The notes below the pieces were generated by a model that made no database searches, was not told the DNA's origin, and saw nothing but the letters and a program-made list of their open reading frames with translations. The position numbers and the translations under genes were made by a program. DNA of 64,000 bases, from NCBI GenBank assembly GCA_947172415.1, contig OX359190.1:6386001-6450000 (forward strand). Direction: 5' to 3'. Positions 41,634 to 53,900 of the stretch are shown here, in pieces (positions within the stretch are counted from its first letter, which is position 1; each line of letters opens with the position of its first letter). Source of the stretch: Chondrosia reniformis. Taxonomy: Eukaryota; Porifera; Demospongiae; Chondrillida; Chondrillidae.

Positions 41634-44600
41634 TCAATAAATAGAGTCATTGTCAAATAGTTCAGAGAGGCTGCATTGGGCTGATCCCATGATTGCAGCA
41701 GTGTTGCCTCTTTGAATAGCAATAGATAGTTGTTGTATCAGGAACATATAAGAATTGTTTTCTTGGTTTCTGGATCGCATTCTTCTAGCTAAGTCGGAGC
41801 AAAATAGAAGAGCCTCTTGTCCAAAGGCTCCAGATGTCTCAACTGCGAATGGGAGGAAGATGTTTGCTCTGGAGAGGAGGCTATATTTGGCCTTTTTCCT
41901 GAGCTCAGCTTGGTTGGCAACTGCTCTAGCCTCCCTTGTAGCATGTATGATGTGGGAGGCGGCAAAGGTATCCACACATGTGGCATCCCAGATGAGGTTT
42001 AGGCCTGTCTTCCAGGGTGTTACAGTAACACCGTCTGGTCTTTTTCCATCACACCTAGAAAGGCCTGGGGGCTCCAGAATCGAAGGGATTCCTGCAGAAG
42101 CAAGGCCTCTCTTGAGGATGTCGTTAATCGCTGAATGGCGAGGATGACGGCCAGCACTCCTATTACAACTAAGGCCATGCAGGGCTAGCTCATCCACCTC
42201 ACCACCGCAAAGCTGGCAAGTGTGTACTCTGCATAAAGGGGCACCAAGGCGGAGACCCACAGCAATCCTGATGGAATTATCATCCAGTCGCAGACCCAAT
42301 GAAGATACTGGTAGGGTATTAAGCCACGCCCCCGATTCCTTTGTTGAGGTGGCAAGAAGTCTAGCTCTAGATCTGGGATCCAGAGCATTAGATAGAATGG
42401 CTTCAAAAGTACTCTGAACCCTTGGGATGTCCCAAGCCTTTTGATGGCAATCTGCTGGGGAGGAGGGTGGGGGGCAGTTATGGCCAACTTTCCAGGTTTC
42501 AATTGCATCAGTTACAGCAGGGAAAAGGTTGTTGTGAAACCTGCATGGTAGGATCTGTTTCAGTAGAGTAGTGCTTCCAGCAGCTGAAGCAAGGTAGGCA
42601 GATGGAGCAAGCTGGATAGCACTACGAACACCAATACCACCAAAGGACACTGGCAAAGAAGCCTGGGACCATATGGGGTCCGAGTCAAAGTTAATATTAA
42701 GGATCAAACTCAGAGAAGAGCGTAGTTCCTGGTCGAAGGAAGTTAGAAGGGGTGACAAGAAGCAGGGTGCTGTCCTCAGAACATATAGAATCTTTGGAAG
42801 GGCAAAACAGTGCCGAAGTAAAAGCAAGGCATCATGCTTGGAAAGGAGAGATAATCTGGAGCCCATGGTTCTCAGTGCTTGGATCTTATTGGATAGGGCA
42901 GTATTGATGGAAGGCAGCTGGCCAATAGGGGATCCCAATAGAGTGGCTTCATTAGGGTGTATCTGGCGAAGATTGGGTGCTACCTTGAGCAGCTGGGCAC
43001 CAGCTGGGCCATAACTAATGAGCTCTGATTTGGAAATATTAAGTTTGAGACCGAGAGAACTGCACTCCTGTTTGATGGAAACAAAGTCATGTAAAACATC
43101 CTTCTCAAGGCCCCCCAAAGTTCCATCATCCAAGTAAAACACACGAAACTCTGAGCTGAGTTGGAGGATGACGGGTTGGATCGATAAACAGAAGAGGAGA
43201 GGACCTAGAGGGTCCCCTTGTTGAATTCCTTCTCTAGATTCTAAAGTAGTACTCTGAAGGTAAAGAGTTGATGGAGAAGAATAGCAAGAAAATACATAGG
43301 GGAGGAGTTGGGGTGTAATGGCAGCCACTGCTTCAAGGACTTTGTCACGTCTGATGGTGTTAAAGGCATTCTCAAAGTCCAGCTTAAGCAAAATATGTGA
43401 AGAAGGTAAGTCATTCAGATATGATCGTGCCGAATGGGCAGCAGCCTCTGCCCCAAATGGAACTCCAGAGCCGAGCTGAAAAGGGGAAAGATAAGTGCCA
43501 ACTGACTCCACGACTGAATGGCTTGCTAGTTTAGCCACCAAACGCCGAAGGGTGCAGCCAACGGCAATAGGCCTAACCCCTCCGCCTTTTTTATTAAGGA
43601 TGGTAAGTGAGGCACCAAAAAAAATTGGGCGTACAGATGAAGGAATATCACCAGAGAGAGCAAGGTTAGCAAGAGATGTTAGGGAAGACAACAAGTTCTC
43701 ACCTTCAGGGCCAGCTATAGTAGAAATCATGTCTTTGAGATGTTGTGGGCGGAGGCCATCAGGGCCCCCTGCAGAGTCATTTGGGAAGGACTTGATGGCT
43801 TTGACTACGTCTGTCTCAGAAACTGATAAGGCATCAGTTATATGCTCCCCTGCAGGTGGAAGGTCTTGAAACTTAGTGTCTGGGTGAGGGGGAGGGTGCT
43901 TATCCTTCAAAACAGAGATAGTTTCCTGAGTCTCTAAAGCTATTGTGTCTTCTGAGCTGGCCAAACGAACAGCACCTTTAATGTCTCCTTCCTCCATCTT
44001 AATGGAGACTCTCTTAGCCAAATAATTGGCTGAACCTGCAGAATGGTACGTGGAGCGGTTGGGAATAGCTGACCCAGAAGGTGGATCAGATTCCTCAAGA
44101 AGTTGCTGTTTAACCAACTTAGCTAGATTCCATCGGCGACCCCCTCTTCTAGGAACCCGGAAACAACGACTGGGGAATAACAAAAGACGTTTCCAAGACT
44201 CATGGTTGTTTAAACGAGTTATTTGGTTGAGTATGTTGCTCAGCGTCTTAGCGGCGAGAGCTCTGGAAGCACGGGGAAGTCTTCTCAAGAGTTTAACTCG
44301 CGGGAAAGATATAGTATCGGGAGAGAGTGACCCGATGTCGATGTCGATGGGTCGACTGATAGCTTGTTGGGTACAATCACCATCAGATGGAAGAGTGTGC
44401 GGTGCCCTTTGAGGTAGTTTCGCAGAGCCCTGGCAGCGGTGCCCTACAGGCCCGTGCACACGAACAAAACCGTCCCTTCTCACAGGCATTGACCGGCAGC
44501 AAACAGTGCAAAGACCACGTAGGGTATCTTGGCTCTTGGAGAAGTTAGGAGCTTGGGATTGAGGATCACAGTCGGGAATCAACTCGCTACTCGTGTCGCT

Positions 44601-44690
44601 ACTCGTGTCTGAATCAACCGACTCCATTTTTTTAAATTCCATTTTTACTTTAAATTTAGATTCATATGATATTTGTGGTTTTAAGATCAT
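41634..44690 (-). CDS. Intact single-ORF non-LTR-type reverse transcriptase with C-terminal restriction-like endonuclease
   Basis: A 1,018-codon uninterrupted frame, a retroelement polymerase in one protein. Near residues 61-86 is a C-x2-C...H-x-C finger (CTVC, GHRC). The RT follows: GGPDGLRPQHLKD (308-320), GGGVRPIAVGCTLRR, KLDFENAFNTI (motif A, about 436-446), GIQQGDPLGPLLF (motif B, 488-500) and FYLDDG (motif C, 518-523). Near 825-842 is a second finger, CQLCGG...HGLSC. It is followed by KRPDGVTVTPW and WDATCVD (about 884-905), which resembles the PD-(D/E)xK-type endonuclease of R2-like elements. No apurinic endonuclease or RNase H is seen. No stop or frameshift breaks it, unlike all neighbouring elements. 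Its start codon is 238 bp from the divergent FAIM start codon. The clade is unsure; a domesticated gene is possible. Confidence 0.85.
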   Translation of the reverse strand: MILKPQISYESKFKVKMEFKKMESVDSDTSSDTSSELIPDCDPQSQAPNFSKSQDTLRGLCTVCCRSMPVRRDGFVRVHGPVGHRCQGSAKLPQRAPHTLPSDGDCTQQAISRPIDIDIGSLSPDTISFPRVKLLRRLPRASRALAAKTLSNILNQITRLNNHESWKRLLLFPSRCFRVPRRGGRRWNLAKLVKQQLLEESDPPSGSAIPNRSTYHSAGSANYLAKRVSIKMEEGDIKGAVRLASSEDTIALETQETISVLKDKHPPPHPDTKFQDLPPAGEHITDALSVSETDVVKAIKSFPNDSAGGPDGLRPQHLKDMISTIAGPEGENLLSSLTSLANLALSGDIPSSVRPIFFGASLTILNKKGGGVRPIAVGCTLRRLVAKLASHSVVESVGTYLSPFQLGSGVPFGAEAAAHSARSYLNDLPSSHILLKLDFENAFNTIRRDKVLEAVAAITPQLLPYVFSCYSSPSTLYLQSTTLESREGIQQGDPLGPLLFCLSIQPVILQLSSEFRVFYLDDGTLGGLEKDVLHDFVSIKQECSSLGLKLNISKSELISYGPAGAQLLKVAPNLRQIHPNEATLLGSPIGQLPSINTALSNKIQALRTMGSRLSLLSKHDALLLLRHCFALPKILYVLRTAPCFLSPLLTSFDQELRSSLSLILNINFDSDPIWSQASLPVSFGGIGVRSAIQLAPSAYLASAAGSTTLLKQILPCRFHNNLFPAVTDAIETWKVGHNCPPPSSPADCHQKAWDIPRVQSTFEAILSNALDPRSRARLLATSTKESGAWLNTLPVSSLGLRLDDNSIRIAVGLRLGAPLCRVHTCQLCGGEVDELALHGLSCNRSAGRHPRHSAINDILKRGLASAGIPSILEPPGLSRCDGKRPDGVTVTPWKTGLNLIWDATCVDTFAASHIIHATREARAVANQAELRKKAKYSLLSRANIFLPFAVETSGAFGQEALLFCSDLARRMRSRNQENNSYMFLIQQLSIAIQRGNTAAIMGSAQCSLSELFDNDSIY

Positions 44691-44928
44691 TTTTGATCTC
44701 CTGTCTTTTTACTATGATGATCAGTCTGATTGATTAATGATTAATGTGCTAATGAAGAAATGGTAGATCACTCTAACTTTAAAGATAACCTATAGGCTGG
44801 TTTCCCACTCTAATATATGATATCGGATCAAACATTTCGTCGAGTGTAAACAGACAAAATCGCCGTACAAGACATATCCAAGCGGGGACGCTTAGTCAGA
44901 GACTCTCAATCTTTTGCACCTGGTTACT
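44691..44928. promoter_or_regulatory. Shared upstream region between RT ORF and FAIM
   Basis: A 238-bp gap between two divergent start codons, so promoter elements for FAIM must lie here or within the RT ORF. I see no TATA box or CpG-rich block. The assignment rests on geometry only. Confidence 0.4.
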
Positions 44929-47900
44929 ATGGTTACGGATGTGGAAAATGGCATTGATATATCACATTTCATCGTAATGCATCGACAAGAAAGCGAGTTA
45001 TCTGACTTTTTTGAAGAAGATGACCTAGCAGCCGAATGGGATGTAGTATTGGCAGATAAAGTACATCACGTAAAGTTCCTACACGGTTAGCAGACCTCAC
45101 TGTACATATGACATTCCGTATGAAATGTGAAGTAATAGGTCGGCACGCGGTTAAGTAGGGACCTAGCTGAAGCTAAGACCAAGGCAGCATACTAATAATA
45201 GCACTTACCGGTAATATTCGACTAGAAGTTAGTAGGTAAAGGAAAGATTGGTTCCAATTTAGCTCGCCGTATATACCAGATTACACCTTACTATCACATC
45301 TTTCCCTTGTATCCTGATATTCTAAACTCGTTGCATCTACAAAGTATAGACACAGGATTTTCCCATCGCTGATGATAGGAATCCTAAAATATTTCTATCT
45401 GCCATTCCTAGCAACAGAAGGGATCTGGTAGTAAATTAATGCAGCATAATTGCTGCAAAGTACACTCAATTGGCTATATCTTGTTAAACATTAATGGATT
45501 AGGGCTAAAATTTGTTATACGTGCATATAGTTTTAAGTGCTAAATTCACTTGAATCACGTGAAAGTGAAAGTGAAAGTGACCTATCTACGGAATGTATAC
45601 TGTAGTATTCTACATATACGTACGTGTCTCTATCCTTTCTCTTACACTATTACTATTAGTATCAAAACCAAAAAAGATTAGGTCACTGTAATATTACATA
45701 TACGTACTACTTGTTGATTACATCATCAAATTTGTGCCTTATTCTGAGGAATTGTATCTCTTCTCTTCAATTTTTTCAACATTATAGAGAGCCATTTAAA
45801 TTAGTTTAAGTGAGGATTCCCTCTAACTATGTTGGATGTATCTTTTAGATGGAACATTTTTTGACTGGGTATACTTGTAGAGCAACTAAAGACGCAGAAC
45901 CTCAGCAGGGTTGAAACATTGCCCAATAGAATATACCAAAGCTGCATCTTTATACACTCAGCAAGCCGAAAGATGTTCCATCTTAAAGCTAGTATAAGTA
46001 TATACGTATGTACGTACATACGTACACAGTGTTAGTTACAAATGCTCTGCATCCTGAGATAACTACAGTAAGTTAAATAGTATGTATTGCCAGGTGTTTC
46101 AGTTAACAACAACAATAGATTTGATACACCATTCCAATATGTTCATGGCTAGTGGGGTTATAGACCATTTTGCAATATGCACAGGCAAGGAAAAGAATGG
46201 CCAGTCTTATGATAATGTACGTAAACTACAGAAAGTGCAAACTCATTCTTAAGGACAGCAGGCCTGCTACATATATACGTATATACATACGTATATGTAT
46301 ATAGTTGTATATCTTTGCATTAATGTATGTATTATATATATATATATATGTATATATGTAGGTACAGTGACAGGAAAAAGAGAAATTATCGTTGATGGTG
46401 AAATGGTTTTGAAAAAAGGGTGGATGTTTTCACTTGTCGGTAGTGAAAATTTTAAAATTGGTGGAAAGAAGGCAGCTATATCTATAACAAGTCAAGGTTG
46501 GAATTTTGAGTACACACTCCAAATTGAAGGCAAAAACTTAAAAAGGTTCCTTCAGGGTCAGCTTAAAACTACAAGGACTTGGTTCCCTGTGATTCAAGGT
46601 AAAGAACATAGAATTGTTCTGGAAACTTGTAAAATGGATGTCTGGGTTGATGGCAAGCTAACACAAACAATTGTAAGTGCCAGTAGAAATATTTTAAATC
46701 ATGTACAGTGTAACCTGCTTAATATACTGCCGAATAATAGGCCAAACTGTTTAGTATGCCACAATTTTCTGGCACGAATTCATCAGTATGGGGAAAGTAT
46801 ACAAGTATTTTACCAACCGCCAAATCTGCCATGTTTTTTTGCTACATTAATACTTTCAGTACGTGTTAGGTAATACTTGTTAGGCCAGCACTTTTTGATT
46901 TTTGCCAAGCGAAGATGGCTAGCAAGCACAGAACAGACTTGACTGTAGCCCTAAAGCGAGTAATTTGTGCATATAAAGAAGCCAACCAGAAGACTAGCCA
47001 GGATGCACTCACAGGGCATTTTGCATAATTGGGAGCTCAAGATCACCAGAAGATAAAATTAATGAACAGCCGTTACATTACAAGTGTACAGTGATTATTT
47101 GAGATCTCACCTTAAATCCTAAACCTGACTCTCAATTCTCCTATGGTTTGCTTTCGGCTACTACCTTTACCCTCGACATCATCGATGCCGATAGGCTTTG
47201 GCGGTCTGGTCCAAAGAGGAGACCTACACCCTCAATGCTTTGGGTGGTGCCAACTTCCACAAAATGACAGCGGCATGTGACCTATTACGTAACACGTCAT
47301 TCATCCCAAAGCAACAGCAAACAGAACCGGACCCTGACAACAGCTGGTAATACACCCAGGCAACATTTTTCCTAACCCAAAAACAAGTGTGTACAAAAAA
47401 CGATCTCAACATTGACCAAAAATGTGAGTTATCTCTAAACTCCACTAACTAGCCCTTTGCTCACTTCAAAAACTGCAACCAAATGATTTGCTAATGTTAA
47501 CTTTGAGGCTTTAACCCCATATTCACAGATGAATCCATTATAATACATATAGTTACCCAAATCAAATTGACAATTTTTAATATTCTCCAATAACTAGTTA
47601 GATGCATATATTCTATATTCATTAAATGAATAACAGTTAATTAATATACTCCAAATCATCCACATATACCCATTCAATTAATAACACTTAAATAGTCCTT
47701 TCCAGTAACTGGTTAGCTATATTGGCCAGTTCTGACTGAGGGAGACGAATATATAGCTTATATGCTGTAATTTTCCATCGTCCCAATCTTTTAATATGAG
47801 TTTCGGGAACTCCAGTACTAGCAGCAGTAGTTGCTGCTCCAATGCGTAAACTGTAACTATTATAGTTCCTTGGGTTGATATCTGAGTAAGCCTCCAGCAT

Positions 47901-50900
47901 TTTCCTAATACCTTTCACTAACTGAGATTGTGTCAAACCACTGCCAGTTTTATGTATAAAAAGAATCCCAGGCCTGGGACCTAATTTTTAAATAATCCAA
48001 TACAGCAGCCACAGGACAAAGATCACACCCTGTGCTATTTAAATAAACCATTGTACTTTGCCTTTCCTGATCTGTTTTTGAAGCTTTTATTTTAATAGCA
48101 ATCTGAGATGGCTTAAATGGATTATTGAATGTAATATCACCAAATGATAAATGTCTAGATGGGTCATATTGAACCCCATCTGCTAATAAAAATTCTACTG
48201 ATCTCAGAAAGCAAAAAATCCAATATTAACTGCTGCCCGTAATAATCTATTTTTAAATTCTTTTGGATTCCTACAGCTAATTGTTTCTTAAGTAACCTTA
48301 ATATAACTGGAGTAATACGGTACATCTTAGAAAAAACTTAGCGTACTACGCCCGTTCGCATACCCGTACGTTTACACGTAGCACACCCGTACGTTTTACA
48401 CCGAACGCACGTGTGCAGATGCGTACGTTTTCAGATGGTACGCCCGTAGTACGGGTAACCGATACACGTAAATTGCAAAGAATTTCACTCCTTCATCGTC
48501 GCCTGTTAAGATGCCAGGCGCTAGTGCTTCAGCGTTTATTCTGAGTGTGATTGGCATCAGTGCGTCCTCTCCGAGTGTTGTTGGCTTGCGTTTTCCCTTC
48601 CCTCTGTTGGTTATCGTCGAGAGTGTGCCCGCGGCAGTTGAAGATGGTCTACTCCGATTATGTGATGCAGAGAATTCTGTTTTACCGCCGCTTGGGGAAG
48701 AGCTTCGTCCAGATCACCCGCTGCTTGAAAGAAGAAGGGCACGTAACGACGAAAATTGGCGTATACTTGTTTATCCGTCGTTATGAAGAAACAGGGATGA
48801 TCTCGCGCACGCCAGGAAGCGGGAAAGACTCCAAATTCACTGCAGATGCTAAGAAGATCATTGAGGAGCAAATGGAAAAGGACGACGAGACAACAGGCGT
48901 AGAACTACAAAAGCTCCTGGCTAAAAATGACATTCAAGTGGCTTCATCGACTGCATTGAGATGGAGAACAGAGTTAGGATGGACATCCAAGGGGACAAGC
49001 TACTGCCAAATGATTCGTGCAGCAAATGAAGAGAAGAGATTGGAGTGGGCAGAGAAAAACAAAGATATGTCCTTTGAAGATGTCATTTACACCGACGAGA
49101 CCACTGTACAGATGGAAACCCATAGGCGGACTTGTTGCTACAAAAGAGGAGAGAAGCCGAGGTACAAGCCCAAGCCCAAACACCCATTAAAGGTGCATGT
49201 TTGGGCAGGAATCAGCTACCGTGGTCGCACCTCTTTATGTATTTTTGAAGGGAAGATGAATGCACTCCTTTTCATTTCTATTCTGAAGAAATCGCTGGTA
49301 CCGTTTATCAGAGATGTGTATCCTGATGGGCATCGATTTGTCCAAGACAATGATCCCAAACATTGCTCAAAACGTGCCCGGCAATTTTATGCTGAAGAAG
49401 GCATCAACTGGTGGCCCACTCCTCCTGAATCACCAGACCTCAACCCAATAGAAAACCTGTGGCACGAATTGAAAGAGTACATCAGGAGAGAAGTCAAGCC
49501 CAGAACAAAGCTGGAACTCATGGACGGGATCAGGGCCTTTTGGAGGACTGTGACAGTTGCTAAGTGCCAGAGATACATCGGTCATGTGAAGAAAGTGATA
49601 CCAGCCGTTATTCAGTGTAAAGGAAGGGCAACAGGCTATTAACTTGTAACTGTTGTGCTTATTTGACTATGATTAGACACAACCTGTCTTGCTGTATCCT
49701 ATTATTGTCTTGCTATTATTATACTGTTTGCTGTGTTATCGTTTGATTTGCTAACTCTTTAGCGTAGCTATGCATTAGGAAAGTCGTCGCAAGATCTAGT
49801 GTGTGCGCATTGCGACATAGATCGAAGGGTTTCTTATACATTCCTCTCTCTACACGACTAACTTTGCAAACAATAAATATTAGGGCAATAAGGAAGGAAA
49901 TACACGTACGCATATGTAATATAAGAAACCTGAGGATGCATAAGTCACTGTCATAGTCTCTTCCGCAGTCTCTTGCACGCTTGGGCAATCGCCTCTTGTG
50001 CAATTGCCCAAGTCTTCTCATACTCCTCTGGGCACGTCCAGAAACGCGGAAACTGCTCGTAAAGGGTACACTTGAGGAGATTTAGCTCCGCTTGTGGCAG
50101 TGCTGGCATGTCACTCCACCCTCTTGGTGTACATTTCCGAAGAAGGTCATCTCCGAAAATTGCCTCTCTTGCCAACTTTACGGCAAGCACACCAATCTTG
50201 CTCTCAGTGCGGAGTGAAGTATACTTTTGGAAAGTTTCTGCAATTGTCTTGAGTTTCTCTTTGGGAATCTCCGCGGCCGACATTTCATTGTACTTCGTGC
50301 TTAATGGAGCAATGGGGATGGGTGTACTCTGCCCCATGGATGACTCATTCACCTGGTATGAAGGTGCTGGGGGGACTGAATGAAACAATGTAGCAGGTTG
50401 CATCGGTGTGTTTACCTGAGCCTGAAGTGGAGGTAGTGGCTGTAGCGTAGGCTGCGGCATGTAGATTAGATTCTGCGCTAGTTCATCAATCTTCTTTTGC
50501 ATGGATTGTATTGCCTTCTCCATCATTTCTTGGCAGTTTTTTTGAAATGCCTGCATTTCAAAAAAACGCTGCTCCACCTTTGTGACAGTCTTCACAATGA
50601 GTTTCAAGTCCTTGCAAATTTCATCAGCCTGTGTCGTCTTCTGCTCTTCATCAAATTCTTCTAGCTGCAATATTACTCCGGTTTCTTGTGGCGTATTACT
50701 TTCCTTCTCCTTGTTGCCTCTGTTCTTCTTCCTTAGCTTTTCTCCAGCTTCCTTGTCAGCTGGTTCAGTGTTAGTGTCAATGTCAGCCAGTGCTGTACAC
50801 TTCTTCTGCTCTTCATCAAATTCTTCTAGCTGCAATATCACTCCGGTTTCTTGTGGCGTATTACTTTCCTTCTCCTTGTTGCCTCTGTTCTTCTTCTTCC

Positions 50901-53900
50901 TTAGCTTTTCTCCAGCTTCTTTGTCAGCTGGTTCAATATTAGTGTCAATGTCAGCCAGTGCTGTGCGCTTCTTTGTTGTCTTGGGAGTCAGGCGTGCCTC
51001 TTGCTCTGCTGTTGGCTCACTTTCCAGGGGAAACTCGAAGTTCCCATCAATGAAGTCATCTTCTAACTCCATCATAGCCTTTCGAGATCCTGTGAGTGAT
51101 TGGCAGTAGTTAAACGCTAAGCGAATAATAATGCTGTAGAAACGTACCAGTCTTCGCAGTTACTCCCGTATACCACTTCTTGCCAATTCCAATGCGACAG
51201 GGCTTCCCAACAGCAGGAGGACATGGGTCAGAGCTGCAGCTGAACGCCACAACACTCACACAGTCCTCTTCGGGCCAGTATACGAGCGTGTAGTCCTCTG
51301 GGGGAAGATGTTGAACAATCGATTAAAGAGCCCGCTGGTGTTAAAATTGCGAGCTTCATCCACATGCATAGACTAGACAGCTCACCTGCTTGCTCCTGTG
51401 TTGCTTTCAAGGCCAATCGAAGACTCATGGTCTAGCTATAGTGAAAAGACGACAGCAGCCGAAACAAAAACTAATCGCGTACCAAGGTGTCACACTTTCT
51501 AGATGGCAAAATCGTCGAGTAGCACCGCCTTACGCAGATATATCGTCTTAGGAAAAATGCACAAGCAGTTTGCACCTCCTTTGTGGCCAAATTTGCTCTC
51601 GTTAGCGCGATCCGTAGGTGTTTCTTGAACGTACGTAGTACGTGCGTAGTATTACCCGTTGTGTAATCAAGAAACGCCCGTACGCGTATGCGTACTACAA
51701 CCGTACGTAATAAAAAGAACGGGCGTAGTACGCTAAGTTTTTTCTAAGATGTACCGTAGGTAGCCTGATGAGCGGTCCCTCCTGAATATGTGGTTTCTGT
51801 CTAGCACTACCCTTTAGCAATAATTCTATTCTAGGTGATATACGTACCACAGTACCGCAAGCTTTCGCTTATATGAAAATATCTAATAGCTGGTAAATAT
51901 ATTTGAATGACAGATACATTTTCCTTGCCCATAGATGTCACGAAAAGGAATAATGCATAATCTGATGTTGGTAAATAGGGCATCTCCTGGTAGACTCTGA
52001 TATTCCTTTCCTAATGAATTAGTGAGCATTCTCTTCTGATCCTTTGAGAGCCAATCTGGACGATGAGTGACTAACATCTGCCATAAGCTGTCTGGAATTA
52101 CAGTAGGACTTTTTTCTGCTTGAGGAACCTGAGTAAAGAATAATTTTAATTTATTTCGAGATACATATGTTATCAGCAGGGCCATTCTCAATGCCACTCA
52201 ATGATCGGCTGTAAGTGTAAATGAAAATAACTGTAAGATTAAACATCTCAATAAATGCATAACAATTCCTGATGGCTCTTTAGAGGAACCTATCCTTATT
52301 GCCTGCACTACAGCCATATTGTCACACTGACATAAGACATGGTGGTTTGACCATGAAGGTCCCCATGTAGCAGCTGCTAATACTATTGGAATTAACTCCT
52401 TGATCATTATATTAACATCCTGCCAGCTACTATCCCAGCTACCCTGAATCCACTGAGACTGCCACAGAGCCCCAGGTGCCTGAAGCATCTGAGCTAAAGG
52501 TAATGGAAGGTACAACCATGTTAGCTAAATGAAGAAACCCTACACCATTCCACCTCTCACAAAAAGTAGACCACCAAGCCAAATCAGATCTAAAACCCAC
52601 GTTTAACCTAATAAAGTGGTGCTTCTTATTAACAATTGATAATGTATCGAACATTCTCCTCAGAAAGCAGCGGCCCTGAGGAATCACTTTGCAAGCAAAA
52701 TTCAATAAACCCAGCAATTTCTCCAACTCTCTTCTAGTCGCCACTTTCTTTGAGGACCACTTGCGTAATTCATCTTTAATTTTTGAAAACTTTGTACTCG
52801 GTAAACTGGCTATTTGCCTTTCTGAATATCAATTTCAATTCCCAAAAATGTTAATCTAGTTTCAGGCCCTTCAATCTTATCCTCAGCCAGAGGAACCGCC
52901 AGCATTGTGAACGTAGAAATTAATATTTCTAAGTATTTACTACACTCATCAGTAGTAGGCCTACCTACAACCAAAAAAATCATCAAGGTAATGTAGTATA
53001 TTCTGGCACCCATGAGCCCGTACAATCCATTCCAATGCATGAGCATATGCATTAAATAACACATTAAATAAAATTTATCTCTCCAAACCATGCCAAGAAG
53101 GTGGCGATCATCAGGGTGCACCGGAACATTCCGAAAGGCATTTGCAACATCAATCTTAGCCATTAATGCCCCTTTACCTGCCTGCCACAACATCCTTGCG
53201 GCGTCCTCCACAGAGGAATAGACCATGCTAGTTGACATCTTAAAAATGCCATCATTGATGCTAACTTTTCTGGGAATGATAAATCAACAATCAATCTCCA
53301 CTTCCCAGGAGTTGACTTAGGAATTACCCCAAATTGATTAGCCATGCAGCCAATGAAAGACTTTCTCCTGAATGGACCAGCAATATGTTTCTTAATTAAT
53401 TCATTATTTAAGTATGCATCCACCACCTCTGATTGCTGAGGGACAGTTGTTTTTAGCAGACCTAAAAGGCCTAGTATAATCATAACCTATTCGAGCTCCA
53501 CATCTCACCCCATTAACCAGATGATTAACCCACTGCCTATTCTGGTGACCCTCCAGAGCTTTCTCCCAAGCTTCAGCTTTGAAAGGTGTATTTACCAGTC
53601 TTGCTTCTTCTGGAATATATGGTTGTACCATTGCAAATTTAGGCGCTGACTCCTGAATCTCTACAAATTGTTTGGTAAGCAGCGGTGCTGATACAAAGCA
53701 TCTTGGTAAGACCTGACCTTCAGACGTAGCCTGTGTATCTCCCGATGAAGGCTGACCCAAGCAACTTTCACAGAGAGCTCCTCAACAGTCTTTCCCAAAG
53801 TTAATTGCTGCTGCTGCAATGTTTGCACCACCTGCGTCAACGACAAAAGTGCCATCTCCATGGCACCGTTATTACTGCTTGCTGATACCTCTGGAATACC

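Larger units (their letters stand above)
48318..51756. mobile_element. 3,439-bp Tc1-type DNA transposon carrying transposase plus BEN-like gene
   Basis: The ends are 40-bp perfect inverted repeats starting cggtacatcttagaaaaaac (48318-48357 and 51717-51756), flanked by TA on both sides. Subterminal regions are rich in cgtacg-type words. Two genes lie tail to tail: a transposase on plus (48644-49642) and a three-exon gene on minus (51428-49951). The element interrupts the recombinase of retrotransposon element 2, and the flanks rejoin at a single TA to match the uninterrupted sequence of element 1. Both genes are open, so it may have moved recently. Confidence 0.93.
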
